Below are positions 18,701 through 27,370 of a stretch of DNA of 64,000 nucleotides, piece after piece. The notes under the pieces were generated by a model. That model made no database searches and was not told where the DNA came from. It saw nothing but the letters and a program-made list of their open reading frames with translations. Numbering within the stretch: position 1 is the first letter of the stretch; each line of letters opens with the position of its first letter. The DNA is from Candidatus Omnitrophota bacterium (GTDB lineage Bacteria; Hinthialibacterota; Hinthialibacteria; Hinthialibacterales; JAKPRU01). The translations under genes and the position numbers were made by a program. Location of the stretch: NCBI GenBank assembly GCA_029570205.1, contig JAKQSI010000058.1:9894-73893 (forward strand), in the 5' to 3' direction.

Positions 18701-18988
18701 GGAATCAATCCAGATCGGTTCGACGGTCAGGGTCCATAAGCCACCGGAAGACTTGGAATTGAATCGGGCCTGGTACGGCGAGGAGAGGATTTCAAGATTC
18801 GCCGTCTCGGACGTCCCTCTGAATTTCCACAGGGCAGAGCATTCCTGTAAAGTCCAGCCGATATCGGAAGCCTGTTCACCGGCGGGAGTATCTGAAAATG
18901 CGGGAGAGACGAGACCGAAAGAGAGGATAAGCAAATAGACGAGAAAGACAGGCGGACGGTAAGAACTGCGGTGAAAGAGGTGATTCAT
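15770..18988 (-). CDS. Very large secreted protein, DUF6259-like glycosidase fold
   Basis: 1072 residues. A long signal/anchor sequence (FLVYLLILSFGLVSPAFS) is followed by a beta-rich half. A TIM-barrel half from about residue 640 contains RNIWICRRDYPLGG, IDLIDISGWAYSE, HKHGIYTGLYLEGYLVD, HALYVDEFGFADRSK and AIYTEEVPCDLTSQWVD. The DEFGFAD and TEEVPCD acids are plausible catalytic residues. The pattern matches what is annotated elsewhere as DUF6259; I infer a role in polysaccharide cleavage. The ATG at 18988 is chosen over the upstream TTG because it gives a normal signal sequence. Confidence 0.6.
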   Translation of the reverse strand: MNHLFHRSSYRPPVFLVYLLILSFGLVSPAFSDTPAGEQASDIGWTLQECSALWKFRGTSETANLEILSSPYQARFNSKSSGGLWTLTVEPIWIDSFSICRFAYSASGSWNADTPVLFLRSGATGPVTPGAKNPENPLAVRGEAALLSGKDILTDGEQHEISIDLSVVLDTHQVDQICVRIPSGTECTFALQYLQFEHPDIERISSTVIPQKIDKCLIGNEWEVIPIPHGTLSRDMFDRIFRWPFPTSPNSFFQVGEYRFPGSDCPENIPATSLQNPGAIEIPLSGKASEIAFLLGCRLFGTDNPWQFVPRSEIREPERLLVRIDYTDGSTSSAFPQHADSQEYVVYEGLHTYRIPSDAEKELRGLRISEEMSYGQIFLPWISVNRNTSPSIHAIISLQDTDLRPPPVEDSRPVAILKDKFLQLRLPLYGALTLVDLTLQHTARSIIQHATDRRLFTIYDGTMEIPSSEFLVSDLSDPDRPDSSPIPLRAETKTFSVVLVCSSGADTGITMHLEIENKSDSSRDIRVVFPDLRALKISESLNENCYCFPGRSSMISMQPVNIDQDYGGCFPLQFLDMYSPQKGGLCVYTQDRELNEKTYHLTKNPVGIDIGIEYGKSVPIALNPHERWVSPPTVLRGHPGDWHDALDFYSDWAHSWRISQPESHAWMRNIWICRRDYPLGGTGYLFDETRNQYTFSDLVEEAQECFGGIDLIDISGWAYSERSGRVGDYDCTELGGKESLRSAILSAHKHGIYTGLYLEGYLVDERSRLAQQVGNRWQITRADGQPAFWTGNREMFFCPAVPEWQELFSRTYQRVAEETGAHALYVDEFGFADRSKACYNTQHGHPPGQSPLIGEDAMLRAIRRAFDRSHPETAIYTEEVPCDLTSQWVDAAFCYGMHSSGENSHPTKINLARYVFPELKIIELFVPGIYPRAAGEEDAKLAFFHGHAIWLKGRAASWYSAAFRAFVRKSHIIQKTYSAIFASDDCSPLVPTMADNVYSNRFRDGDRVIYTLYNAGYCSVDGSLIAVPGEENRKIVDLWNDTPPKVTEEGEEAVIHGSLEPHGIGCVLIAPK

Positions 18989-19259
18989 GGTTTTATCCGT
19001 ACATATACTCAAATTCTTCAAAAATGTTCCGGCGATACCCCTTCCCGGATATCTTCCTGCCCCAAGGCTAAAGATCGCAAGGGGTGGTGAAGCGGCGGCC
19101 AGGCGGGACCGGCGACATTTGGCGTTTCTGTGCAGAGATCCTGGCTGGGACGGACTGCAAAAGCAAGGCTTTTCTTTTGCAGGGTGCCGGTTTAGGCTAT
19201 ATGTCCGTGTGTTCGCGGCGTCTCTGTACCCCTATCCCTCTATTTGACGAGGTGTCGTG

Positions 19260-20723
19260 ATGGACCTATTGATGGTATTTCCCTTCGTGGCCATGCTGTT
19301 GTGTATTGCACTCATTCCATTGTGGTTTCCCCACTGGTGGGAAAGCAACCTGAATAAGCTGAAAATCTCTTTAATTTTGTCTATACCGGTCGCGATTATT
19401 TATGCGACAGGTTTGGATGAACGAATACTCGTGATACCGGAGCAGGCGGCGGCCAGGGAAGAGATTTCCATACCGGAGGCCGAATCTCCTACTGCTGCCC
19501 CCCAATCGGCGCCGACCCCCTCTCCGGAAGGGCAGAATCAATCCACGGAGGGTGCGCCACCATCAGGGCAATCTGGAGCGCATTCGGATCCGCCCGGTCA
19601 CGCAGAGAGCGGACAGGAGATCCATCGAGGATTTATTGCCATACTGTATTCTTTGCATGAATATATTTCCTTTATCTGTATGTTGGGTGCCCTGTTTGTG
19701 ATTTCCGGCGGTATTCATTTGCGTGGGAAGTTGGCCGGAACGCCGGCGGCGAACTGCGGGATTCTGGCAATCGGTTCGATTTTGGCGAGTTTCATTGGGA
19801 CAACGGGAGCCTCGATGATTTTGATTCGTCCGTTTCTTAAAAGCATTCTCTGGCGGAAACGGCCGTATGTTCCGGTAATCTTTTTTATTTTTCTGGTATC
19901 CAACATCGGAGGGCTACTGACACCCCTGGGCGATCCACCACTCTTTCTGGGCTTTCTGCGCGGGGTCCCGTTTTTGTGGACATTGCGCCTGATACCGGAA
20001 TGGTCCTTTATGGTCGGTCTCGTTCTTGCTACCTATTTTGTGATTGATTCACGCTTTTACAAGGAGGAAAAAGCGAATCGCCCCGTTGCAGGGTCCGGCG
20101 ACGAGAGCGGCACGCTGGGTATTGAGGGAACGTTGAATTTCCTGTGGCTGGCGTGCATTGTGGCGACGACCGCTTTTGTCAGCGAATCTCCATATCGAGA
20201 AATCGCCTACATTGTCATCACACTCATTGCTTTGAACACTACACCTGCCAGGGTCCGTGAGCAGAACGCCTTCACATTTCATCCGATTATCGAGGTTGCG
20301 GTTCTGTTTTTCGGCATCTTTGTGACCATGGTTCCGTCTCTTCAGCTTCTCCAGATCCATGGCCCGAACATGGGAATTACAAAGCCCTGGCAATTTTTCT
20401 GGGTGACCGGATCATTGTCCTCGTTCCTGGACAATGCGCCGACCTACGTGACGTTCTTTGTGCTGGCGCAGTCTCTTCATGCGGTTGCCGGGCCGGGGAC
20501 TACGCTGATCGCTCACGTTCCCGAAGACCTGTTGGCGGCGATTTCCTGCGGGGCCGTGTTCATGGGAGCGAACTCCTATATCGGGAACGGGCCGAATTTC
20601 ATGGTGAAAGCCATCGCGGAGGAATGGAAAGTGCAGATGCCTTCATTCTTCGGGTACATGGCCTGGTCGGTCGGGATTCTGATCCCCTTGTTCTTTATCG
20701 TGACGCTGGTTTTCATGATTTGA
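19260..20723 (+). CDS. NhaD/CitMHS-type ion antiporter, inner membrane
   Basis: 487 residues with about 11-12 hydrophobic segments. The conserved block TGASMILIRPFLKS and NIGGLLTPLGDPPLFLG is characteristic of the sodium/proton antiporter branch of the ion transporter superfamily (NhaD and CitMHS-like). A hydrophilic Pro/Ser/Gly-rich insert of about 60 residues (about 70-130) separates the second and third membrane segments; this is long for the family. The ATG at 19260 follows a GACGAGG ribosome site; a GTG three bases earlier is possible. The exact cation or substrate cannot be read from sequence. Confidence 0.85.
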   Translation: MDLLMVFPFVAMLLCIALIPLWFPHWWESNLNKLKISLILSIPVAIIYATGLDERILVIPEQAAAREEISIPEAESPTAAPQSAPTPSPEGQNQSTEGAPPSGQSGAHSDPPGHAESGQEIHRGFIAILYSLHEYISFICMLGALFVISGGIHLRGKLAGTPAANCGILAIGSILASFIGTTGASMILIRPFLKSILWRKRPYVPVIFFIFLVSNIGGLLTPLGDPPLFLGFLRGVPFLWTLRLIPEWSFMVGLVLATYFVIDSRFYKEEKANRPVAGSGDESGTLGIEGTLNFLWLACIVATTAFVSESPYREIAYIVITLIALNTTPARVREQNAFTFHPIIEVAVLFFGIFVTMVPSLQLLQIHGPNMGITKPWQFFWVTGSLSSFLDNAPTYVTFFVLAQSLHAVAGPGTTLIAHVPEDLLAAISCGAVFMGANSYIGNGPNFMVKAIAEEWKVQMPSFFGYMAWSVGILIPLFFIVTLVFMI

Positions 20724-20938
20724 GAAACAGGAACCTGTGGTAGACCAGTTTTGGGGCTGTCAGGACAAGCCGCCTGCATGACAACCCTTGCCCGAACCCC
20801 GGGATGGTATGAAAAAGGCCCGGCGAAAACCGGAGAAGGAGACACAACTATTGAATGCGGCTGTGGAACAATTCTCTTCCGAGATGGCCGCGCGATCGAA
20901 AGGTTACAATGACACGACAGGATGAAAGGAACAGATGA

Positions 20939-21817
20939 ATGGATGACCCGTCTTTTCCCCGACGTAGTTTTCTGGCTACCGCAGGCAGCATGGCCGCATT
21001 TTCCACAAGCAATCCCTGTCTGGCGCTCGCCGCTTCGGGAGTGATGCGTAAAGGGCGAATTCGCCAATCCGTGTCCCGCTGGTGTTATGACAGCGTGTTG
21101 GATTGGGAGCCTTTCGCGAAGGCGTGCGCGGAAATGGGGCTGGTCGGGATCGACCTGGTGGAACAGAAGTACTGGCCGATTGTCAAGAAATACGGACTGA
21201 TCTCTACCATGGTTCCCGGAGCCGGCAACATTTCGGACGGCACAAACGATCCGGCTAACCACGCCCGACTACTCGAACAATTTCAAGCGAATATCAAAGC
21301 GGCCGCCAATAACGGTCTTCCGAACGTCATTACATTTTCGGGAAATCGTCGCGGCAAGAGCGATGAGGAAGGACTCGCGAACAGCGTTCCTGTTCTCAAG
21401 CAGGCCGCCGCGATTGCCGAAGATCACAATGTGACGATTTGCATGGAACTTCTCAACAGCAAAATCGATCACAAAGATTACCAGTGCGACCACACCGCCT
21501 GGGGCGTGGAACTGTGCAAACGTGTGGGATCTCCACGATTCAAGCTTCTTTACGATATTTACCATATACAGATTATGGAAGGCGACGTGATCCGGACGAT
21601 CCGCGAACATATCGACTTTATCGGGCATTTCCACACGGGTGGGAATCCTGGACGGATGGACCTGGACGACACCCAGGAACTCAACTACAAAGCGATCATG
21701 GAGGCCATCGCCGCGCTGACGGAGGAAGGAAAGTTCAACGGCTATGTAGCGCATGAATTTGTCCCGAAGAACAAAATGGATTCCCTCCGCGCCGCCGTGG
21801 AATTGTGCGATGTGTGA
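20939..21817 (+). CDS. Tat-exported hydroxypyruvate/xylose-isomerase-like TIM barrel protein
   Basis: 292 residues. N-terminus has a twin-arginine signal (FPRRSFLATAG followed by a hydrophobic segment). The body matches the AP-endonuclease-2/hydroxypyruvate isomerase fold: metal ligands are suggested by E in CMELLNSK, D and H in LLYDIYHIQ, and E in VAHEFVP. Family members isomerise or epimerise sugars and sugar acids. The gene ends six bases before the GDPD gene, so both are likely one operon. The ATG at 20939 is in frame with AAAGGA upstream; the overlapping ATG at 20935 reads into an early stop. Confidence 0.85.
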   Translation: MDDPSFPRRSFLATAGSMAAFSTSNPCLALAASGVMRKGRIRQSVSRWCYDSVLDWEPFAKACAEMGLVGIDLVEQKYWPIVKKYGLISTMVPGAGNISDGTNDPANHARLLEQFQANIKAAANNGLPNVITFSGNRRGKSDEEGLANSVPVLKQAAAIAEDHNVTICMELLNSKIDHKDYQCDHTAWGVELCKRVGSPRFKLLYDIYHIQIMEGDVIRTIREHIDFIGHFHTGGNPGRMDLDDTQELNYKAIMEAIAALTEEGKFNGYVAHEFVPKNKMDSLRAAVELCDV

Positions 21818-21823
21818 TTACCG

Positions 21824-22711
21824 ATGACTCCTACAAGCCGAATTATGGTCGTTTTATTGATGTGGCTGATTTTGAATCCGATTCACGCCGACCCGGAATC
21901 TCTGACTATGAAAAAGGAACCTTTCCCGTCCCGAATCGATCTTTACGATCCTGCCTGGCTGGAAGCGCATCGGCCGTTTCTGATCGCCCACCGGGGAGGA
22001 GTCATTACCGAGGATACTCCGGAATGCTCGCTGGGCGCTATTCGCCTTGCTCGGGAGCATGGATATTGCATGGTGGAACTGGATATCCGCGAAGCGAAAG
22101 ACCATGTGCCTGTGGTGTTTCACGAGTCGAATCTTAAGAACAGTTGCGGCATCGATAAGACGATCTCGGCTCTGACATCTACCGAGGCGGTTTCAATTCG
22201 AATGTACAAAACCGGCAACAACATGGCGAGTAATGAGCGAATTCCGACCTTTGAACGGGCCGCGTCTCTTTGTAGTGAACTGAACCTTGGGATCATGATG
22301 GACATCAAAGATAAAGGTGGAAGTGAAGAGTTTTTCCGTCAGATTGTCGGGATTATCCGGAGACACGATCTTAGCCGATGCGCGATCTGTATATCCCGCA
22401 TCCCTCGGGCGGAGTCCATGTGGGGAGAGGCGGTCATGTTTCGGTTACTTGATAAAGAATGGTCAAATCTTGCCGAAACAGGGAAGGATTCCTTCAGGAA
22501 TCGTTTCTGGTTCGGCGTACCGAAGGACATCACGGATGAATCCATCCGGGCGCTCCGGGAGAGGGGCGCCCTGGTCATTCCTGCGATCAATACGTTCCGT
22601 TATCATGCGGCCTCTCATCTTGAAGAGGCCGCGCAGGATATCCGGCGAATGAAGGCTGTCGGGGTGGATGCCTTTCAGATCGATTCCGTATACGAAGGCT
22701 ATTTCAAATAG
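21824..22711 (+). CDS. Secreted glycerophosphodiester phosphodiesterase (GDPD)
   Basis: 295 residues with an N-terminal hydrophobic signal (to about residue 22). GDPD catalytic features: H56 and R57 in LIAHRGG, E85 and D87 in VELDIREAKD, H100 in VVFHES. The ending VDAFQIDSVYEGY is typical. It hydrolyses glycerophosphodiesters to glycerol-3-phosphate. Its TAG overlaps the 3' end of the convergent HgdC-like gene by 13 bases. Operon with the preceding isomerase-like gene, spacing six bases. Confidence 0.88.
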   Translation: MTPTSRIMVVLLMWLILNPIHADPESLTMKKEPFPSRIDLYDPAWLEAHRPFLIAHRGGVITEDTPECSLGAIRLAREHGYCMVELDIREAKDHVPVVFHESNLKNSCGIDKTISALTSTEAVSIRMYKTGNNMASNERIPTFERAASLCSELNLGIMMDIKDKGGSEEFFRQIVGIIRRHDLSRCAICISRIPRAESMWGEAVMFRLLDKEWSNLAETGKDSFRNRFWFGVPKDITDESIRALRERGALVIPAINTFRYHAASHLEEAAQDIRRMKAVGVDAFQIDSVYEGYFK

Positions 22712-25700
22712 GTTCGGCGAGTTTCACATGCTTTCATTCGTTTGTGTACCCGCATGGCTTGCAGGCAGAATGTGTTTAATTTCGCTTCGGTAATATGCGA
22801 CATGCTTCTTCCATCCGTCTCGATGGCCAGCGCGGGCAGGTGAGTCATTCCGCTTTCGGCGAACAGTGTATGATTTCCGTGCGAAAGAATCTTCTTGGAT
22901 TCGACATTCATACAAAACTCAAACACGGCTTCGGTTACTCGTGACGGAAGGCAGCCGAACGGCCCGATGGAAATGACGCCGCATACCTCGTCCAGAATCT
23001 CATGTATTCCGAGACCTACGCTCAGCATCGTTTCATAGACAATGTACGGATTCAGGAAATGAGAGGCATCCTTCATCAGGTGTCGGACACTCGGATGTGC
23101 GGGGGGGAGAAGATTCGAACGGGACAGGATTCTGCGGATTTTCGATTCAATCCATTGCTTGAAGAGAATGCGGAGCAGAGGATACACTCGCGGCTCGTTG
23201 CCCAGCGGATTGGAAGAATATCCGAATAACCTTATGTAATCACAGAAATAAATATATTCCGCGAGGGGAGCGACGGTGACTACAAATCCGCGATCGGCTA
23301 ATTTTTGGACGAGTCCGCGTCGCGAGAACGAGTTGCCCCGTGCAAAGACCTCTCCCAGGAGACGGATTTTCGGGGCTTCCTCCGGGGACATGGTCAGCGG
23401 AACGGATCGAAGCCTGTTAGCGGTTTGTTCCAGGGCTGCATCCAGCCCCGCGCAGGCCCCGGATGCAATACATTCTTGAATCCGGCGGAATTCATCGTGA
23501 AGAATACCGACTGCGGATTGGCGGTCGACGGCAATAGCAAGAAACAGGTTTCGAATATCCTCAAAGAGATCGGTGGTCAGCAGCACCCGCCAGACGAGGC
23601 GAACAAACTCGGTACCGAGTTCCTCGAATCCCTGGTTGTCATCCAGGGACAGGATAGCGACATCCCGGAGACGGCGTTTTTGTATGTAATGATCCAGGGC
23701 GACCGTGTATTGGCCTTGTCGGCATGGACCGTGGGATTTCGGCATGAAGAAAAGAAGCACCTCATCCGGCTGACGTGTTTCCAGTTCGGAGAGAAGGGAG
23801 CCGGTTGTGAGTTGATAGGGGAGACATTCCTTACAGGTTCCGCACTCTCTTCCTTTTCTGTGTTCCCGGATTCCGATACGGGCCATGGTAGCGCGAATAC
23901 CGAATCCGCGGAGCGAGGCGGCCAGGCCCGCGGAATTGAACTCTCCCATTTCAGGAACGACGACGCGAACCCGTGGGTGCGTAATGGAAAGAGTTTCTCC
24001 GCTCGATGTGCGGATTTTCGGGGTTTTGCCGTCCATAATAATCGAGGCGGGTCGATACGAATCGGTTTCGGGTACACGTACGGGACGGCCGTGAATCCGG
24101 CGGTAGCCGTTCACAATATCCAGGAACGCCTCGATTCGTGTATCAATACCGACATCCGCCGTATGGCTGTCCAGTTCCAGGGTCAGGGAGGGTTTGTCGC
24201 CCATGATGTCACGGAAATAGCCGAGAATGAAAGCGTCCGGTCCGCAACTGAAGTTGGTAATAAATACGCCGAACAGCTGGGGGTGTCGACAGACAACATT
24301 CGCGGCCTGAAGAATGTCGTGAGCGATACCCCAATAGATCTCGGAGACAGAAGGTTCATCCCGGCAGGGCAGGGAATCGAAGGGGATGACATGAATCCCC
24401 TGCGAAGCGAGCCGGTGAGGGATTCCCATATTCAGGAGGGGGGTAAAGGCGTTATACGGTCTTCCAAAGAGGACGACGGCGAACTGGGAGGGATCCGATT
24501 CCACCTCCGCAAGAGCAGCAGCGCCGGATTCGACGAGAGCATTCGAGTAGGATTCCTGGGCGGCAAGAGCCTCTCGGAAAGCGCGTCGGGCCGTCCTTTT
24601 GTCTACCCCGAGTTTCTTTGCCACAGCAAGTAGAGGATCTTCTGCCGCCGACAGGCCATGGGACAGATCCAGTGTCGGACGGAGAATGCGATCCCTGGGG
24701 AGACGATCCGCAAACGTGCCCGGCAGGACGGAAGATTCCGACTGGACAAATACACAGGTATTGGCGCGTGTTCCATTATTGCGATAGGGTAACAGCCTTA
24801 TCATCGGAAGGAAATAGAAATTCGGGTTTCGGTCGATCAGGTTGCCGAATGTGCCGTGGGCAGCTTCCATGGGGTAGCAGAATGCGGCGCCGCGTCGGGC
24901 CGCGCTTTCCGGATCGACCGAATCGGGCAGAATGACCTCCATGCCGAGTGAAGTAAAGAAGGTAGAGAACAGCGGGAAATACGTGTGCATGAGAAAGGAA
25001 TTGTTGATTCCGATCTGCAAGGGGGAAGGATTCGAGGCGAAACCGGCGGCAGGCCGGATATGGAATAGAGTATTTGTGCGACCGGTTACATGATCGTACC
25101 GGGTGGAATCGTACCGCTGCCTTAACCGGAGATTTTCATACTTTCTACAGGAACCGCCGAAGGGATAGGTTTTGCCTTCTATTTCGATGCGGGCGATTTC
25201 GCATTTTCGGTCGCATTGATCTTTACCGCCCCGGCAGATAAAGGGGGCTTTCTGTTTCAGTTCGCGGGCAGCCAGTGTGTTCAAGGAGAAGGAGTCTCTC
25301 TCGAGAAGCCCCAGTTCCAGGCGTTTCTTTACTTCGAGGGCGACGCCGAACGCGCCCATGAGGCCGGGTTCGGGCGGGACGATAATGTGTTGTCCGGTGA
25401 GTCCGGCCATGGCGAGAGGAACAGAGCGGTTGTAGCAGACACCGCCCTGCATGAGGATTGTTCTGCCCGCCGGGCGATTTTGTTTGACACGATTGAGATA
25501 GTTCATACAGATCGAATAGACAATGCCTGCAAGGATGTCCTCCCTCGCGAATCCCTCGTGGATGGCCGTATTGATGTCGCTTGCGATAAAGGCAGCGCAT
25601 TCATCGCTGAAATTGAGAGGCTGTGTGGCTCGAAGCGCCAGCGGTGCGATTTCATCGACCGGGATCTTGAGATGCTCGCCTGCGGCCTCCTCCAGGAAGG

Positions 25701-27033
25701 AGCCGGTTCCCGCGGAGCAGGCTTCGTTCATGGCATAGTCCGTGGCAACTCCATTAACCAGGTAGGTGTACTTGGCATCCTGGCCGCCGATTTCAAAGAC
25801 CGTTTCGACATCCGTGTCGATGAACCGCGCCGCAGTAGCATGTGCGGTGATTTCGTTGATGACCGAAGGAGTCAGAGCGTGAAGACCCGCGATGTAACGT
25901 CCCGACCCGGTTGTCCCCAGGCCGACGATGGAATGCGGCACGGAGCCGACCTGATGGGCCAGTTCCGCATAACACTTGCGGGATGCCTCGACGGGATCGC
26001 CATCGGTGCGCAGGTATACGGCAGCGACAATGGCATTGTCCTTTATGCGGAGCAGCACGGCTTTGGTAGTAGTCGAACCGACATCCAGTCCGAGGATACA
26101 TTCGTCATCGGCACGAAGTTCCCCGCGCTGCGACTGCAGGAATGTCACAAGGGAGGTGTGCTGCGACAATGGCGGAAGCAGTTCGAACGAGGATACCTGA
26201 TATGGAAAGACGTGATCGGGATGAATGTCCGGTGTGGAACCATTTCGGGAAGCATACAACGCCGCGCCGAGAGCCTCGAACCACGGGGCCTCGTCGGGCA
26301 CAATCATCTGTGGAAATTCCCTGTGCAGCATTTCAACGACGGCGCGATTCCGCGCAACACCGCCTACCAGCATGGGGCGTCGGCACCCGCTTTGTTTAAG
26401 AAGGTCCACGATCTTTCCGGCCATCATTTCGCACAAACCTGCCACAACCCGCTGTTTGGATGCGCCCTTGTTCAATGCATGGGTGCAGTCACTTTTGCAG
26501 AACACGGAACAACGACCGGAAACCTTATAGGGAGACGGTTCCGAAACGGCGAGGTCGGTTGCTTCGTCCACTGAAAGGTTCATTCGTCGTATCTGCTGCA
26601 GGAAGAACTCCCCGGTGCCGGATGCGCACTTGTTGCCGGAAAACACCCGTGCGATATGCCCGGTCCGGTCCAGGCGGTACACAAAGAAAACCTCTCCGCC
26701 TGCCGAAACGATTGCATCGCACTCAGAGCCGCTTGCGGCGACGTATTCATAAGCGTATTCGAGGGCCTCCGGTTCGGTAAGAATCGGGATGCTCCCATTT
26801 GAAACGGAGGTCCGTCGAACCACAGCGAATCCTGCAACGGTCTGATTGGAATCGCCGGACAGCAGGGATGCCAGGCAGCCTTTCGGGTCCCCGTGGTGAG
26901 GTTTGCAGCAGCTCGAAAGGACATGGATCCGCCCGTTGTCGCTTCCGATCCGCACACAGGAGACAGTGGACGAACCGATGCAGATTCCCAGATATGATTT
27001 AGCAGGTTGGTCCAATGCGCAGTCTTGCTTCAT
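22699..27033 (-). CDS. Fused 2-hydroxyacyl-CoA dehydratase activator/HgdB-type protein
   Basis: 1444 residues. Two ASKHA ATPase domains of the BadF/BadG/BcrA/D kind come in tandem: the first starts near LGICIGSSTVSCVR, the second at GLDVGSTTTKAVLLR with GGQDAKY and NEACSAGTGSFLEEAA. Then comes a DUF2229/HgdB-like part (NNSFLMHTYFPLFSTFF, AAFCYPMEAAHG), with cysteine clusters CRGGKDQCDRKC and CGTCKEC and a closing region CGVISIGPFGCLPSR. Such proteins use ATP to drive a low-potential electron from a [4Fe-4S] cluster. The large fused form is widespread but of unproved substrate. No separate hgdA/hgdB dehydratase genes are adjacent. Start ATG at 27033; the GTG further upstream is less likely. 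Confidence 0.88.
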   Translation of the reverse strand: MKQDCALDQPAKSYLGICIGSSTVSCVRIGSDNGRIHVLSSCCKPHHGDPKGCLASLLSGDSNQTVAGFAVVRRTSVSNGSIPILTEPEALEYAYEYVAASGSECDAIVSAGGEVFFVYRLDRTGHIARVFSGNKCASGTGEFFLQQIRRMNLSVDEATDLAVSEPSPYKVSGRCSVFCKSDCTHALNKGASKQRVVAGLCEMMAGKIVDLLKQSGCRRPMLVGGVARNRAVVEMLHREFPQMIVPDEAPWFEALGAALYASRNGSTPDIHPDHVFPYQVSSFELLPPLSQHTSLVTFLQSQRGELRADDECILGLDVGSTTTKAVLLRIKDNAIVAAVYLRTDGDPVEASRKCYAELAHQVGSVPHSIVGLGTTGSGRYIAGLHALTPSVINEITAHATAARFIDTDVETVFEIGGQDAKYTYLVNGVATDYAMNEACSAGTGSFLEEAAGEHLKIPVDEIAPLALRATQPLNFSDECAAFIASDINTAIHEGFAREDILAGIVYSICMNYLNRVKQNRPAGRTILMQGGVCYNRSVPLAMAGLTGQHIIVPPEPGLMGAFGVALEVKKRLELGLLERDSFSLNTLAARELKQKAPFICRGGKDQCDRKCEIARIEIEGKTYPFGGSCRKYENLRLRQRYDSTRYDHVTGRTNTLFHIRPAAGFASNPSPLQIGINNSFLMHTYFPLFSTFFTSLGMEVILPDSVDPESAARRGAAFCYPMEAAHGTFGNLIDRNPNFYFLPMIRLLPYRNNGTRANTCVFVQSESSVLPGTFADRLPRDRILRPTLDLSHGLSAAEDPLLAVAKKLGVDKRTARRAFREALAAQESYSNALVESGAAALAEVESDPSQFAVVLFGRPYNAFTPLLNMGIPHRLASQGIHVIPFDSLPCRDEPSVSEIYWGIAHDILQAANVVCRHPQLFGVFITNFSCGPDAFILGYFRDIMGDKPSLTLELDSHTADVGIDTRIEAFLDIVNGYRRIHGRPVRVPETDSYRPASIIMDGKTPKIRTSSGETLSITHPRVRVVVPEMGEFNSAGLAASLRGFGIRATMARIGIREHRKGRECGTCKECLPYQLTTGSLLSELETRQPDEVLLFFMPKSHGPCRQGQYTVALDHYIQKRRLRDVAILSLDDNQGFEELGTEFVRLVWRVLLTTDLFEDIRNLFLAIAVDRQSAVGILHDEFRRIQECIASGACAGLDAALEQTANRLRSVPLTMSPEEAPKIRLLGEVFARGNSFSRRGLVQKLADRGFVVTVAPLAEYIYFCDYIRLFGYSSNPLGNEPRVYPLLRILFKQWIESKIRRILSRSNLLPPAHPSVRHLMKDASHFLNPYIVYETMLSVGLGIHEILDEVCGVISIGPFGCLPSRVTEAVFEFCMNVESKKILSHGNHTLFAESGMTHLPALAIETDGRSMSHITEAKLNTFCLQAMRVHKRMKACETRRTYLK

Positions 27034-27205
27034 CTCTGCAATGCCCTTTACATTCACATTAGACTGGCTATTTCTTTTATATTATACCTCTGCAATAATT
27101 CGCAATGCCATGGCGCAAATGTCCGGTCCTGGACAGAAGTCCCGGAAAGGGAGACGATCTGCCGACGGAGAAGAAGAACCGGCGAGGCGCTGGTGAGAAT
27201 GGAAA

Positions 27206-27241
27206 ACCTTCACCCCAATGATCTGCCGGAGGGAGAGGGGG
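27206..27241. repeat. Dispersed palindromic repeat, family A, inverted orientation
   Basis: CCTTCACCCCAATGATCTGC then CGGAGGGAGAGGGGG, a diverged copy of the 5200-5233 orientation. Confidence 0.6.
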
Positions 27242-27263
27242 AAAGGGCCGGTATAAGTTTCCG

Positions 27264-27310
27264 GTTTCTTGCCGAGAAACAAGCGAGTTTCTTGCCGGGA
27301 AACAAGGCGA
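27264..27310. repeat. Tandem hairpin repeat, two copies of about 23 bp
   Basis: Two successive units share GTTTCTTGCCG(A/G)GAAACAAG; within each, GTTTC and GAAAC are inverted, so each unit can form a short hairpin. A third partial unit (AAGTTTCCGG) precedes them. Confidence 0.7.
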
Positions 27311-27370
27311 ATAGAAATCATTCTAAAGATATTTTAAGTTATACAAGACCAGCGGCAGGGAAGTCAGACA

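Larger units (their letters stand above)
27034..27370. other. Intergenic region between divergent genes, with repeats
   Basis: 337 bases between the HgdC-like gene and the NicO gene; promoters for both should lie here. It contains a family A repeat (27206-27241) and a two-copy hairpin repeat (27264-27310). No small gene seen. Confidence 0.6.
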
